Source: Leifsonia sp. Root227 (GTDB lineage Bacteria; Actinomycetota; Actinomycetes; Actinomycetales; Microbacteriaceae). From it: DNA of 64,000 nucleotides. The stretch is from contig NZ_LMIO01000003.1 in the NCBI RefSeq assembly GCF_001428745.1, forward strand, positions 310,001 through 374,000, read 5' to 3'. The notes beneath the pieces were generated by a model that saw nothing but the letters and a program-made list of their open reading frames with translations, searched no databases and was not told the origin of the DNA. Shown here in pieces: positions 1 through 7,633 of the stretch. The translations under genes and the position numbers were made by a program. Every line of letters begins with the position of its first letter. Position 1 is the first letter of the stretch.

Positions 1-354
1 GCCGACGATGCCGTTCATGGTGATCATCACGGCCGAGAACACGGTGTCCCTGGCGAGCGTGGATGCGTCCTTGCCGCTGGTCATCAGCGTCACGATCAGC
101 GCCACCTCGATCACCGTCACCGCGACAGCGAGCACGAGGGAGCCGAACGGCTCTCCGACCTTGTGCGCGACCACCTCGGCGTGCTGCACGGCGGCCAGCA
201 CCGTACCGGCCAGGACGATGGCGACCAGGGCGACGAGGAACGGCCCGAGTTCGGCGTTCCAGCAGGCGATGAGCAGGAACACCCCGAGGATCGGTACGAC
301 GACCGGCCAGAACCGGGTGATCCACGTGGTGATGCCCTTCATGCCTCCCATCAT
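1..354 (-). CDS. chaA: Ca2+/H+ antiporter ChaA family (partial, N-terminal 118 residues)
   Basis: This gene begins at ATG 354 on the minus strand and runs off the left edge, so only its N-terminal 118 codons are visible. The translation has hydrophobic segments at about residues 10-27 and 30-50, followed by the stretch HAEVVAHKVGEPFGSL and a helix reading VTVIEVALIV. This is the characteristic first conserved block of ChaA-type calcium:cation antiporters (CaCA superfamily), whose acidic residues bind the cation. It is an integral membrane protein. A second ATG follows directly at 351, and the exact start is uncertain because no convincing ribosome-binding site precedes it. The family call is fairly sure; the ion (Ca2+, Na+ or K+) is not. 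Confidence 0.72.
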   Translation of the reverse strand, partial: MMGGMKGITTWITRFWPVVVPILGVFLLIACWNAELGPFLVALVAIVLAGTVLAAVQHAEVVAHKVGEPFGSLVLAVAVTVIEVALIVTLMTSGKDASTLARDTVFSAVMITMNGIVG

Positions 355-390
355 GGCAGCAGGCGGTCCGCGCGGCCGACGCGCGCGACG

Positions 391-426
391 AAAAAAGCGG
401 CCCACCGGACGAACCGGTGGGCCGCT
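391..426 (-). terminator. Intrinsic terminator after the fasciclin gene
   Basis: A perfect 13-bp inverted repeat (396-408 and 414-426) with a 5-nt loop is followed on the minus strand by six T residues. It lies 28 bases past the stop of the minus-strand fasciclin gene and before the ChaA-like start, so it should separate the two transcripts. Confidence 0.9.
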
Positions 427-453
427 CTCCGATGCAGCCGGTGACGGAGGGGA

Positions 454-1116
454 TCAGTTGGCCGGCGGCATCAGCACGGTGTCGATGAGGTACACCGTGG
501 CATTGGCGGTGTGCACGCCACCGCAGATCACCTTGGCGCCGTTCACCATGATGTTGTCGCCGCTGCCGGTGACGGTGACGTCGCCGCCTTCGACGGTCTT
601 GTGGGTGCCGTCGATCGCGTCAGGGGCGATCTGGCCCGGCACCACGTGGTAGGTGAGGATCTTCTTGAGCGTGTCGGCGCCCGCGGGGGTCTTCAGGGTG
701 TCGATGGTGGCGGCGTCGATCTTCTTGAACGCGTCGTCGACGGGTGCGAAGACGGTGAACTCGCTGCCGTTGAGCGTGTCGACCAGGTTCACATCGGGGT
801 TGAGCTTGCCGGAGACCGAGGCGACGAGGGTGGTCAGCAGCGGGTTGTTGCTCGCTGCGACGGCCACTGGGTCCTGAGCCATGCCGGTGACAGAGCCTGC
901 ACCGGACGGGACGGCCTTGGCGTATGCCGCGCATCCACTGCCGACGAGGTCGGCCGCCGGGTCCATGGCCGATGCGCTGGGGGAGCTCGACGCCATCGAC
1001 GACGATGAACTGGATGAGCCGGAGCCTGAGCTTCCGGAGGAACACGCCGAGAGACCGAGGGCGGCCACTGCGGCGAGTCCGAGGGCGGCGATGACATGGC
1101 GCTTCTGAACTCGCAT
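454..1116 (-). CDS. FAS1 (fasciclin) domain lipoprotein, MPT70/MPT83-like
   Basis: 220 aa. A lipoprotein signal peptide ends in the lipobox LSAC (Cys25), followed by a Ser/Gly-rich spacer to about residue 50. Residues ~75-220 form a single FAS1 domain, with landmarks [22 protein letters not shown] and a C-terminal DTVLMPP. It is therefore a surface-anchored, probably adhesive or signalling protein. The start is well supported by AAAGGAG placed 8 bases before ATG 1116. It is divergent from dipZ and shares with it a matching promoter-like element. In mycobacteria the FAS1 proteins MPT70 and MPT83 flank dipZ and are controlled by SigK, and sigK-rskA lies about 9 kb away here. The family call is firm; the physiological ligand is unknown. 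Confidence 0.93.
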   Translation of the reverse strand: MRVQKRHVIAALGLAAVAALGLSACSSGSSGSGSSSSSSSMASSSPSASAMDPAADLVGSGCAAYAKAVPSGAGSVTGMAQDPVAVAASNNPLLTTLVASVSGKLNPDVNLVDTLNGSEFTVFAPVDDAFKKIDAATIDTLKTPAGADTLKKILTYHVVPGQIAPDAIDGTHKTVEGGDVTVTGSGDNIMVNGAKVICGGVHTANATVYLIDTVLMPPAN

Positions 1117-1178
1117 GGGAACTACTCCTTTGTGTGCGGTGCTTTCTTACTCGGCCGCAGGAGCGGCTTCAGAAGGGC

Positions 1179-1205
1179 ATTCGGGACGGGGTGGGAAACG
1201 GATTG
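1179..1205 (-). promoter_or_regulatory. Putative SigK-type promoter of the fasciclin gene
   Basis: On the minus strand CAATCC (1205-1200) is separated by 15 nt from CCGAAT (1184-1179). The mycobacterial SigK consensus is CCATCC-N16-17-CCGAAT. This leaves a leader of about 55 nt containing a good Shine-Dalgarno sequence. The assignment to SigK is inference from motif similarity and gene context. Confidence 0.6.
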
Positions 1206-1219
1206 CAGAATGTTCGGAT

Positions 1220-1246
1220 CAATCCGTGAGGCGTTCCGTTCCGAAC
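1220..1246 (+). promoter_or_regulatory. Putative SigK-type promoter of dipZ
   Basis: CAATCC (1220-1225), a 15-nt spacer and CCGAAC (1241-1246) repeat the architecture of the divergent fasciclin promoter. The expected transcription start about 7 nt downstream coincides with the dipZ ATG at 1254. This suggests leaderless translation and fits the absence of a Shine-Dalgarno sequence. Confidence 0.58.
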
Positions 1247-1253
1247 GCCTGGC

Positions 1254-3122
1254 ATGTACCTCACCCTTGCGATCATCGGCTTCCTCGGCGGCCTCATCAC
1301 CGGCATATCGCCGTGCATCCTGCCGGTCCTGCCGGTCATCTTCTTCTCCGGTGGGGCGCAGAGCGCGCGGACGGCGAAACAGCAGAAGAAGGACGACGCA
1401 CGGGATGCGGCGGCCAGGGATGCGGCGGGAAAGGACGCTGCGGGCACAGCGGCTAGCGCGACCGCAGCCGCCACCGCAGACGGCACCGCCGTCGCCACCG
1501 CGACCCGCACGGAGACCGAGAAGCAGGCGCCCCCGGAGCCGACCGTGTCCCGCTGGCGCCCGTACCAGGTCATCCTCGGCCTCGTCGTGAGCTTCAGCGT
1601 GTTCACGCTCGCCGGTTCGCTCATCCTGGCGCTGCTGCACCTGCCGCAGGACGTGCTGCGCTACGCGGGCATCGTCGTGCTGGTGCTGATCGGCGTCGGC
1701 CTGATCGTGCCGAAGTTCGAGGAGTACTTGGAGAAGCCGTTCTCCTGGATCCCGCAGCGCAACGTCGGGACGGAACGCGGCGGCTTCGTGCTCGGCATCG
1801 CGCTCGGCGCGGTCTACGTGCCGTGCGCCGGACCCGTGCTGGCCGCGATCACCGTCGCGGGCTCGACAGGCAGGATCGGCCCGGAGACGATCGTGCTCAC
1901 CGTCACCTTCGCCATCGGCGCTGCCATCCCGCTGTTGATCTTCGCCCTGGCAGGCCGGCGTGTGGCCGAGCGGGTGAAGTCGTTCCGCAAGCACCAGAAG
2001 GGCATCCGCCTCACCGGCGGCGTCCTGATGCTGGCGCTCGCCGTCGGTCTGCTGTTCAACCTGCCGCAGGCGTTGCAGCGGCTCATCCCCGACTACACCA
2101 GCGCGCTGCAGGACCAGTTCTCCAACTCCAGCCAGGTGTCGGATGCGCTGAACCTGGGCGGCATCGTCAACGCGCAGAACAAGAATCTGTCCAAGTGCAC
2201 GAACAACGCCGACCAGCTGCAGAGCTGCGGCACGGTGCCGGACATCACGGGCATCCAGCAGTGGTTCAACACTCCAGGCGACAAGCCGATCGCGCTCGAT
2301 CAGCTGAAGGGCAAAGTGGTGCTGGTCGACTTCTGGGCGTACTCCTGCATCAACTGTCAGCGCAGCATCCCGCACGTCGTGGCGTGGGACAAGGCGTACA
2401 GGGCAGCCGGACTCGACGTGATCGGCGTCCACTCGCCGGAGTACGCGTTCGAGAAGGTCCCGGCCAACGTCGAGGCGGGGGCGAAGGGCTTCGGCATCAC
2501 ATACCCGGTGGCGATCGACAACACGCTGAGCACCTGGACCAACTACCGCAACCGCTACTGGCCGGCGCACTACCTGATCGACGCGAAGGGCGTCGTGCGC
2601 AACGTGCAGTTCGGCGAGGGCAACTACGCCTCCACGGAGAAGCTCATCCGCCAGTTGCTGCAGGATGCGAAGCCCGGCGTGAGCCTCCCAGCCGCCACAG
2701 AGGTCAAGGACACCACCCCGACTGCCGGCAGCACGACGCGCGAGACCTACCTCGGCACCACGAAGGTCGTGAACTTCGGCGGCTCGGAGAAGTACTCGGC
2801 CTCCACCCCGACGTTCGTCTTCCCGGCGAAGCAGCCGGCCAACTCGTTCGCCCTCGACGGCGCCTGGACCCTGAACACCCAGTTCGTCGAGCCGACAGCG
2901 CAGGATGCGCGCATCCGGCTGAACTACAAAGCCGCGGAGGTGCGCATGGTCCTCTCCGGCAGCGGAACGGTGAGCTACACCGCGGACGGCGTGACCAAGA
3001 CCATCGATGTGACGGGCACGCCGGACTCGTACGAACTGCTGAAATCGGCGTCGGCGAAGACCGGAAATGTGATCGTGACCATCCCGAAAGGTGTTTCGGC
3101 ATACTCGTTCACCTTCGGTTGA
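1254..3122 (+). CDS. dipZ: DipZ-type CcdA/thioredoxin fusion protein
   Basis: 622 aa with three parts. Residues 1-275 form a CcdA-like transmembrane domain carrying the paired cysteines C21 (SPCILP) and C191 (VPCAGP). Residues ~335-480 form a TlpA/AhpC-like redoxin domain with active-site CINC (C365, C368). Residues ~480-622 form a C-terminal beta-rich domain as in mycobacterial DipZ. It should carry reducing equivalents across the membrane to extracytoplasmic thiols. An unusual hydrophilic Ala/Lys/Thr-rich insert of about 60 residues (36-98) sits between the first two membrane segments. No ribosome-binding site precedes the start, and the promoter position suggests leaderless translation. 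DipZ next to FAS1 genes is the arrangement known from M. tuberculosis. Confidence 0.9.
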   Translation: MYLTLAIIGFLGGLITGISPCILPVLPVIFFSGGAQSARTAKQQKKDDARDAAARDAAGKDAAGTAASATAAATADGTAVATATRTETEKQAPPEPTVSRWRPYQVILGLVVSFSVFTLAGSLILALLHLPQDVLRYAGIVVLVLIGVGLIVPKFEEYLEKPFSWIPQRNVGTERGGFVLGIALGAVYVPCAGPVLAAITVAGSTGRIGPETIVLTVTFAIGAAIPLLIFALAGRRVAERVKSFRKHQKGIRLTGGVLMLALAVGLLFNLPQALQRLIPDYTSALQDQFSNSSQVSDALNLGGIVNAQNKNLSKCTNNADQLQSCGTVPDITGIQQWFNTPGDKPIALDQLKGKVVLVDFWAYSCINCQRSIPHVVAWDKAYRAAGLDVIGVHSPEYAFEKVPANVEAGAKGFGITYPVAIDNTLSTWTNYRNRYWPAHYLIDAKGVVRNVQFGEGNYASTEKLIRQLLQDAKPGVSLPAATEVKDTTPTAGSTTRETYLGTTKVVNFGGSEKYSASTPTFVFPAKQPANSFALDGAWTLNTQFVEPTAQDARIRLNYKAAEVRMVLSGSGTVSYTADGVTKTIDVTGTPDSYELLKSASAKTGNVIVTIPKGVSAYSFTFG

Positions 3123-3137
3123 TGGTCAGATAGGGGC

Positions 3138-3740
3138 ATGACTTCTTTGAGGATCGTCTCAGCCTCCCTGATCACCGTCGGGTTCGCGCTCGCGCTGACC
3201 GCATGCTCGGCCTCCACGCCGAGCGGGTCGCCGAGCTCGAGCCCGGTCTCGTCGTCATCCACGTCGTCGTCGACGCCGCGGCCGACAGGGACCACCACGG
3301 CCGTCCCCGTGGACGGGCAGTGCGACACCGCCAACCTGACGGGCACGATCGGCACGGGCGGCGGGGGAGCGGCCGGAAGCGTCGAGGTGACACTGGTGCT
3401 GACGAACAACGGCACGACGGCCTGCGCGCTCCAGGGCTGGCCAGGGGTGTCGTTCGTGGGTGACGGAAACGGCACACAGCTCGGCAAGGCGGCCGAGTTC
3501 GACAGGTCGACGCCGCATCCCACGGTGAACCTGGCGCCGGGCGGAACGGCGACGGCGCCGCTGAAGATCGCGCAGGCGCTCAACTACTCTACGTCCGACT
3601 GCCAGCCGAAGCCGGCCGACGGTTTCCGGGTCTACCCGCCAGGATCGAAGGAGTCGCTGTTCGTGAAGGACGCCGATGTGACGGCGTGCACGTCCGACTC
3701 GATCTCGCTGCTGACCGTCGGGGCGCTCGTCCAGGGCTGA
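3138..3740 (+). CDS. DUF4232 lipoprotein
   Basis: 200 aa. A lipoprotein signal peptide ends in LTAC (Cys23) and is followed by a Ser/Pro/Thr-rich linker (residues ~24-55). Residues ~60-198 form the DUF4232 domain, recognisable from CDTANL, LVLTNNGTTACALQGWPGVSF and four spaced cysteines that may pair. DUF4232 proteins are common exported actinobacterial lipoproteins of unknown role. The gene starts 15 bases after the dipZ stop, so it is probably co-transcribed with dipZ and could belong to the same regulon. Exported cysteine-containing proteins are plausible DipZ clients, but that is only inference. Confidence 0.85.
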   Translation: MTSLRIVSASLITVGFALALTACSASTPSGSPSSSPVSSSSTSSSTPRPTGTTTAVPVDGQCDTANLTGTIGTGGGGAAGSVEVTLVLTNNGTTACALQGWPGVSFVGDGNGTQLGKAAEFDRSTPHPTVNLAPGGTATAPLKIAQALNYSTSDCQPKPADGFRVYPPGSKESLFVKDADVTACTSDSISLLTVGALVQG

Positions 3741-3781
3741 CCCCTGGCCGCGATGTCGGTGGTCCCCTGAACACTGGGGAC

Positions 3782-3952
3782 ATGCCGACGCCGCGCGAGA
3801 GACTCCTGCTGCTGTTCGAAGCCGAGCACCCGGAGGCGGCGGATCGCGCCGCCAAAGACGAGGCGATCCGCCGCACCTTCGGCCTGGACCCTGAGCAGTA
3901 TCGCGCCATCGTCGCCGAGCTGGTGCGCGCCGAGCACCGCGACGCCGCCTGA
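3782..3952 (+). CDS. Small DUF3263-like protein (56 aa)
   Basis: A 56-residue reading frame beginning at ATG 3782. The sequence starts PRERLLLLFEAEHP and continues with KDEAIRRTFGLDPEQYRAIV. This resembles the short actinobacterial DUF3263 family, which has a helix, a Lys-x-x-Ala-Ile-Arg segment and a phenylalanine-glycine turn. No membrane segment or signal peptide is visible. It has good high-GC codon bias and lies alone between the DUF4232 gene and the dps run. A longer frame extends upstream without a better start. The function of the family is unknown to me; some members look like small DNA-binding helical proteins. Confidence 0.6.
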   Translation: MPTPRERLLLLFEAEHPEAADRAAKDEAIRRTFGLDPEQYRAIVAELVRAEHRDAA

Positions 3953-4067
3953 GCGCCCGCGCCCGGAGCGAACACTGAGCAGAGCATCCACGTCCCGTCA
4001 ACCCGGTTACCGGATGCGCCAGGCGCGTCTACCGTTCGTGTTCCACCAACGGACACGAGAGAACGGG

Positions 4068-4652
4068 ATGCTCATGGCAACGACCGCGACCACGACCACT
4101 GCGAAGAAGACCACGACGAGCGCTGCGGCGAAGACCTCCGGAGGCGCCCGCGCTGGAGCCCACGCCACGCGCAGGGAGCACGCGGAGCACGGCTTCGTCG
4201 CGTCGCCGGAGCTCGTCGCCGACCTGCAGCGCGTGCACGTCGACCTCATCGAGCTGCACCTGCAGGGCAAGCAGGCGCACTGGAACGTGGTCGGCAAGAA
4301 CTTCCGCGACCTGCACCTGCAGCTCGACGAGATCATCGAGGCCGTCCGCGAGTTCAGCGACGAGGTCGCCGAGCGCCTGCGCGCCCTGCACGCCACCCCG
4401 GACGGCCGCAGCTCGGTCGTCGCGAAGTCGACCAGCCTGCCGGAGTTCCCGAACGGCGAGGTCGACACGGCGGAGACGGTCGACCTGATCACCGAACGCC
4501 TGGAGGCGACCGTCGCGACCATGCGCGAGGTGCACGATGAGGTGGACGACGAAGACCCGACCTCGGCCGACCTGCTGCACGCGATCATCGCATCGCTGGA
4601 GCAGTACGCCTGGATGGTGAGCGCCGAGAACCGCACCCCCGCCACCAAGTGA
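4068..4652 (+). CDS. dps: Dps-family ferritin-like DNA-protection protein
   Basis: 194 aa from ATG 4068; ATG 4074 is the alternative start. After a Thr/Ala/Lys-rich, positively charged N-terminal tail of about 35 residues, typical of DNA-binding Dps tails, comes a four-helix Dps/ferritin-like domain. The inter-subunit ferroxidase residues are seen in GKQAHWNVVGKNF and LHLQLDEIIE. Dps dodecamers oxidise and store iron and protect DNA in stress. The stop codon overlaps the next gene by four bases (GTGA), so the downstream acyl-CoA-dehydrogenase-like gene is translationally coupled to dps. That is unusual, since dps is normally monocistronic. Confidence 0.9.
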   Translation: MLMATTATTTTAKKTTTSAAAKTSGGARAGAHATRREHAEHGFVASPELVADLQRVHVDLIELHLQGKQAHWNVVGKNFRDLHLQLDEIIEAVREFSDEVAERLRALHATPDGRSSVVAKSTSLPEFPNGEVDTAETVDLITERLEATVATMREVHDEVDDEDPTSADLLHAIIASLEQYAWMVSAENRTPATK

Positions 4653-5650
4653 GACCGGCGCACCAGGACTATCTCGACGCCGCCGCGGCCTGCGGCGGCC
4701 GGGTGGGTCCGCTGCTGGATGCGCTCGCCGGCGTGCGGGGTGACGACCTAGCGCCGTTCCCCGGCGAGGGTGGAACAGCCGAGCGGTTCGCCTTCCTGGC
4801 GCGCGTCGCCGCGGCCGACGTGACGGCGGCGCGGGTCCTCGAACCGCACCTCGACGCGCTGGCCATTCTGCACGAGGCGGGGGAGGAACCGGCCGCCGTG
4901 GGGACGACGTGGGGCGTTTTCGCGGCGGAGGCGCCCGGCGCGGTGCTGCGGGCGACCAACGACGGTGATGGCTGGGTGCTCGACGGAGTGAAACCGTGGT
5001 GCTCGCTCGGCGCCAGCCTCACGGACGCACTGGTGACCGCGACGACCGGGGACGGAGAGCGGCGCATGTTCCGCGTCTCCCTGCGGCAGCCGGGCGTCAC
5101 CGCGAAGGAGTCCGCCTGGGTGGCGCGCGGCCTCGCCGAGGTCGAGAGCGGGCCACTCGAATTCGTGAGCGTCCCCGCCCGCCCGGTCGGCGGTCCAGGC
5201 TGGTATCTGGATCGCCCAGGCTTCCGCTGGGGAGCGGTCGGCGTGGCCGCATCCTGGTGGGGCGGCTGTCTGCCGCTGGTGGACGCCGTCCTCGCGAAGG
5301 CCAAGCGTCAGGGCGCGAACCAGCTGACCGCATCCCGTGCGGGGCGAGTGCACCGGATGCTCGCTGCCGCCCGCGCACACCTGGACACTGCTGCCGCCGT
5401 CATCGACGAACAGGCGCCGAGCACCGACGAGGCCGCCGTCCTCGCACACGCCGTCCGTGGCACGGTCGCCGACGCCGTCGACGAGACGCTCGCCGGCGTG
5501 CGCGACGTACTCGGGCCCTCCGCGCTCGCCTTCGACGAGTCGCTCGCCCGTCGCTACGCCGACCTCGACCTCTACGTGTCGCAGTACCACCGCGGCGCAG
5601 ACGACGTCTCACTCGTCGGGCACCTGCCGGACGGGGGAGTGCGATGGTAG
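4649..5650 (+). CDS. Acyl-CoA dehydrogenase-like flavoprotein
   Basis: 333 aa from GTG 4649, overlapping the dps stop by 4 bases and the next start by 7. The middle section reads WGVFAAEAPG, then DGWVLDGVKPWCSLG, as in the beta-domain FAD-binding region of acyl-CoA dehydrogenases. The C-terminal half is helical (ARAHLDTAAAVIDEQA, LAHAVRGTVADAVDETL) like the family's helical bundle. At 333 residues it is shorter than the usual ~380, mostly at the N-terminus. The classic catalytic glutamate cannot be placed with confidence. The tight coupling to a deacetylase-methyltransferase and a glycosyltransferase suggests work on an acyl- or carrier-bound intermediate rather than fatty-acid beta-oxidation. 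Substrate unknown. Confidence 0.75.
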   Translation: MRPAHQDYLDAAAACGGRVGPLLDALAGVRGDDLAPFPGEGGTAERFAFLARVAAADVTAARVLEPHLDALAILHEAGEEPAAVGTTWGVFAAEAPGAVLRATNDGDGWVLDGVKPWCSLGASLTDALVTATTGDGERRMFRVSLRQPGVTAKESAWVARGLAEVESGPLEFVSVPARPVGGPGWYLDRPGFRWGAVGVAASWWGGCLPLVDAVLAKAKRQGANQLTASRAGRVHRMLAAARAHLDTAAAVIDEQAPSTDEAAVLAHAVRGTVADAVDETLAGVRDVLGPSALAFDESLARRYADLDLYVSQYHRGADDVSLVGHLPDGGVRW

Positions 5651-6915
5651 CGTTCGACGCCCTCCGCACGGTCACGACCGCGGCGGAGTGGGAGGCGCGG
5701 GGCGCTTGGCAGGCCGTCGAATCGCTGGGCCAGCGCGACCTCGACGGCCTCGATGAGCTGGTCGTGTTCTCCGCGCATCCGGACGACGAGACCATCGCGC
5801 TCGGCGGCCTCCTGGCTCTCGCCGCGGACAGGGGGCTCCCCGTCCGCCTCATCGTGGCGACCGGCGACGACCAGGGCAGGGCCGACGAGCTCCGCGACGC
5901 CCTCACGCGACTCGGGGTGGCCGCGAGCCCGCAGTTCCTCGGCCTGCCGGACGGCGAACTCAAGCACCACGCCGAGCGGCTGCGCGCCGAGGTCGACGCG
6001 GTGCTCGGCGCATCCACCGGCCCTCGCTGGGTGCTGGCACCGTGGCCGGGCGACCGGCACGGCGACCACCGGACGCTCGGCAGAGAAGTAGCGGATGCCG
6101 CGACCGCGACCGGCGACACCGTGTTCTTCTACCCGGTGTGGCTGTGGCAGTGGGGAGAACCGGCCGACGTCCCATGGGAGCGCACCATCGACCTTCCGAT
6201 GGCCGGCGTGCACCGCGCGCGCAAGGGCGCAGCGCTCGACGCCTTCGGATCGCAGCACTGGTCCGAGGACAATCCGGACGGCGTCCTCACCCCGGAGTTC
6301 CTCGACCGCGCCCGCGACGGCCGCGAGGTGCTCATCCGGCCAGAACTCCGCGCCTCCGACCGGCTCGCCGAGCACTTCGAGGCTCTGCACCGCGGCAGCG
6401 ACGATCCGTGGGCCGTGCGCTCGCGCTGGTACGAGCGGCGGAAGCGTGCGCTGACGGTCGCGAGCCTGCCCAGGGAGCGCTATGGGAGCATCCTGGAGCT
6501 GGGCGCATCGGTCGGCGAGCTGACGGCCGAGCTGTCCGAGCGGGCGGACACGGTCCTGGCCATCGACGGCTCTGCCGCCGCCGTCGACACGGCTCGCTCG
6601 CGCCTCGCCGACCGTGCGGGTGTCACGGTGACCAGGATGCGGGTGCCAGGCACCTGGCCGTCCGGCGCCTTCGACCTGATCGTCGTCTCCGAACTCGCCT
6701 ACTACCTCGCCGACGACGAGTGGCGCTCGCTCATCCAGCGCTGCATCGGCTCCCTCACCCCGGGCGGCGACGTGCTGCTCTGCCACTGGCTCGGCGCCGC
6801 AGACGACTTCGCCCAGAGCGGCGAGCAGGCCCACGACACGTTCCGGAGCGCATCAGGGCTCACCGCCTCCGTCGTGCACCGCGACGCGGAGTTCCTGCTG
6901 GAGGTGTTCTCGTGA
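5644..6915 (+). CDS. Bifunctional PIG-L (LmbE) deacetylase / SAM methyltransferase
   Basis: 423 aa from ATG 5644, overlapping the preceding stop by 7 bases. Residues ~1-225 form a PIG-L/LmbE domain with the zinc-binding motif AHPDDE (H45, D47-D48) and a second block PWPGDRHGDHRTL supplying the distal histidine. Such enzymes remove N-acetyl groups from amino sugars (MshB, PIG-L). Residues ~255-423 form a class I methyltransferase with a glycine-rich SAM loop (ILELGASVGELT near residue 282) and the post-loop acidic residue in VLAIDGS, resembling NodS-type N-methyltransferases. One polypeptide could thus de-N-acetylate a sugar and then methylate the free amine. That order of reactions is inference. 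Confidence 0.85.
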   Translation: MVAFDALRTVTTAAEWEARGAWQAVESLGQRDLDGLDELVVFSAHPDDETIALGGLLALAADRGLPVRLIVATGDDQGRADELRDALTRLGVAASPQFLGLPDGELKHHAERLRAEVDAVLGASTGPRWVLAPWPGDRHGDHRTLGREVADAATATGDTVFFYPVWLWQWGEPADVPWERTIDLPMAGVHRARKGAALDAFGSQHWSEDNPDGVLTPEFLDRARDGREVLIRPELRASDRLAEHFEALHRGSDDPWAVRSRWYERRKRALTVASLPRERYGSILELGASVGELTAELSERADTVLAIDGSAAAVDTARSRLADRAGVTVTRMRVPGTWPSGAFDLIVVSELAYYLADDEWRSLIQRCIGSLTPGGDVLLCHWLGAADDFAQSGEQAHDTFRSASGLTASVVHRDAEFLLEVFS

Positions 6916-7616
6916 CCGGCGGCATCGAGCGCGTGGTCGTCGTCGTCCCCGCCAGGAACGAGGAGGAGACGCTCGCATCCTGCCTGGCGTCGATCGTCCG
7001 CTCCGGTGACGCGCTCCGCCGACACGGGATGCGCGCCCCGGTGATCGTGCTCGTCCTGGACGCCTGCACCGACGGTTCAGCGCAGGTCGCCGCGGCCTTC
7101 CCGCAGGTGACCGTCGTCGAGACGGACGTGGCGAGCGTCGGACGCAGCCGTGCCCTCGGTGCCGCCGTCGGTCTGAGCCTCGCCGGAACGGACCCGGCGT
7201 CGGTGTGGATCGCCACCACAGACGCGGACGGCTCCGTCCCTGAGGAATGGCTCGCCCAGCAGCTCGCGCACGCGGATGCAGGCGCCGACGCGTTCGTCGG
7301 CGCCGTCGTCCCTCCGCTGGACGACCTGGACCCGCTGCGCAGGCACGCCTGGCTCTCCAAGCACCACCCTGGCGCCACGCTCGGCCACGTGCACGGCGCG
7401 AACCTCGGCCTGCGCGCCGATCTCTACCTGGCCGTCGGCGGTTTCGCGCCCGTGGCGATGGACGAGGACGTCGCGCTCGTCGAACGCCTTCGGGCTCGGG
7501 ATGCGCGCATCGCGGAGACCGAGCAGCACCCGGTGACCACCTCGGCCAGACTGATCGGCCGCGTGGACGGCGGGTACGCGGGATATCTGCGCGCGCTGAT
7601 CGACGAGGCCGGCTGA
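6912..7616 (+). CDS. Family 2 glycosyltransferase
   Basis: 234 aa from GTG 6912, overlapping the preceding stop by four bases (GTGA). The GT-A fold is clear: the nucleotide-binding start VVVVPARNEEETLASCL, DACTDGS around residue 48, the DxD-like motif TTDADGSVP near residue 95 and a C-terminal HGANLGLRADLYLAVGGF acceptor-side block. No membrane helix is evident, so it should act in the cytoplasm or at the membrane face on a nucleotide-sugar donor. It closes the dps / dehydrogenase-like / PIG-L-methyltransferase run and probably transfers the sugar modified by that pathway. Donor and acceptor cannot be read from the sequence. Confidence 0.86.
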   Translation: MTGGIERVVVVVPARNEEETLASCLASIVRSGDALRRHGMRAPVIVLVLDACTDGSAQVAAAFPQVTVVETDVASVGRSRALGAAVGLSLAGTDPASVWIATTDADGSVPEEWLAQQLAHADAGADAFVGAVVPPLDDLDPLRRHAWLSKHHPGATLGHVHGANLGLRADLYLAVGGFAPVAMDEDVALVERLRARDARIAETEQHPVTTSARLIGRVDGGYAGYLRALIDEAG

Positions 7617-7633
7617 CCCAGTACCGTTGGAGC

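Noticed and set aside
3762..3781. Small 6-bp hairpin just before the 56-aa gene
   Set aside because: The stem is short, there is no T-run and it lies too close to the start codon; chance pairing in GC-rich DNA is more likely than a terminator.
4996..5643. Extension of the PIG-L/methyltransferase gene upstream to 4996
   Set aside because: The extra part is an Arg-rich shadow of the dehydrogenase-like gene. The ATG at 5644 begins the recognisable PIG-L domain and gives normal operon overlap.
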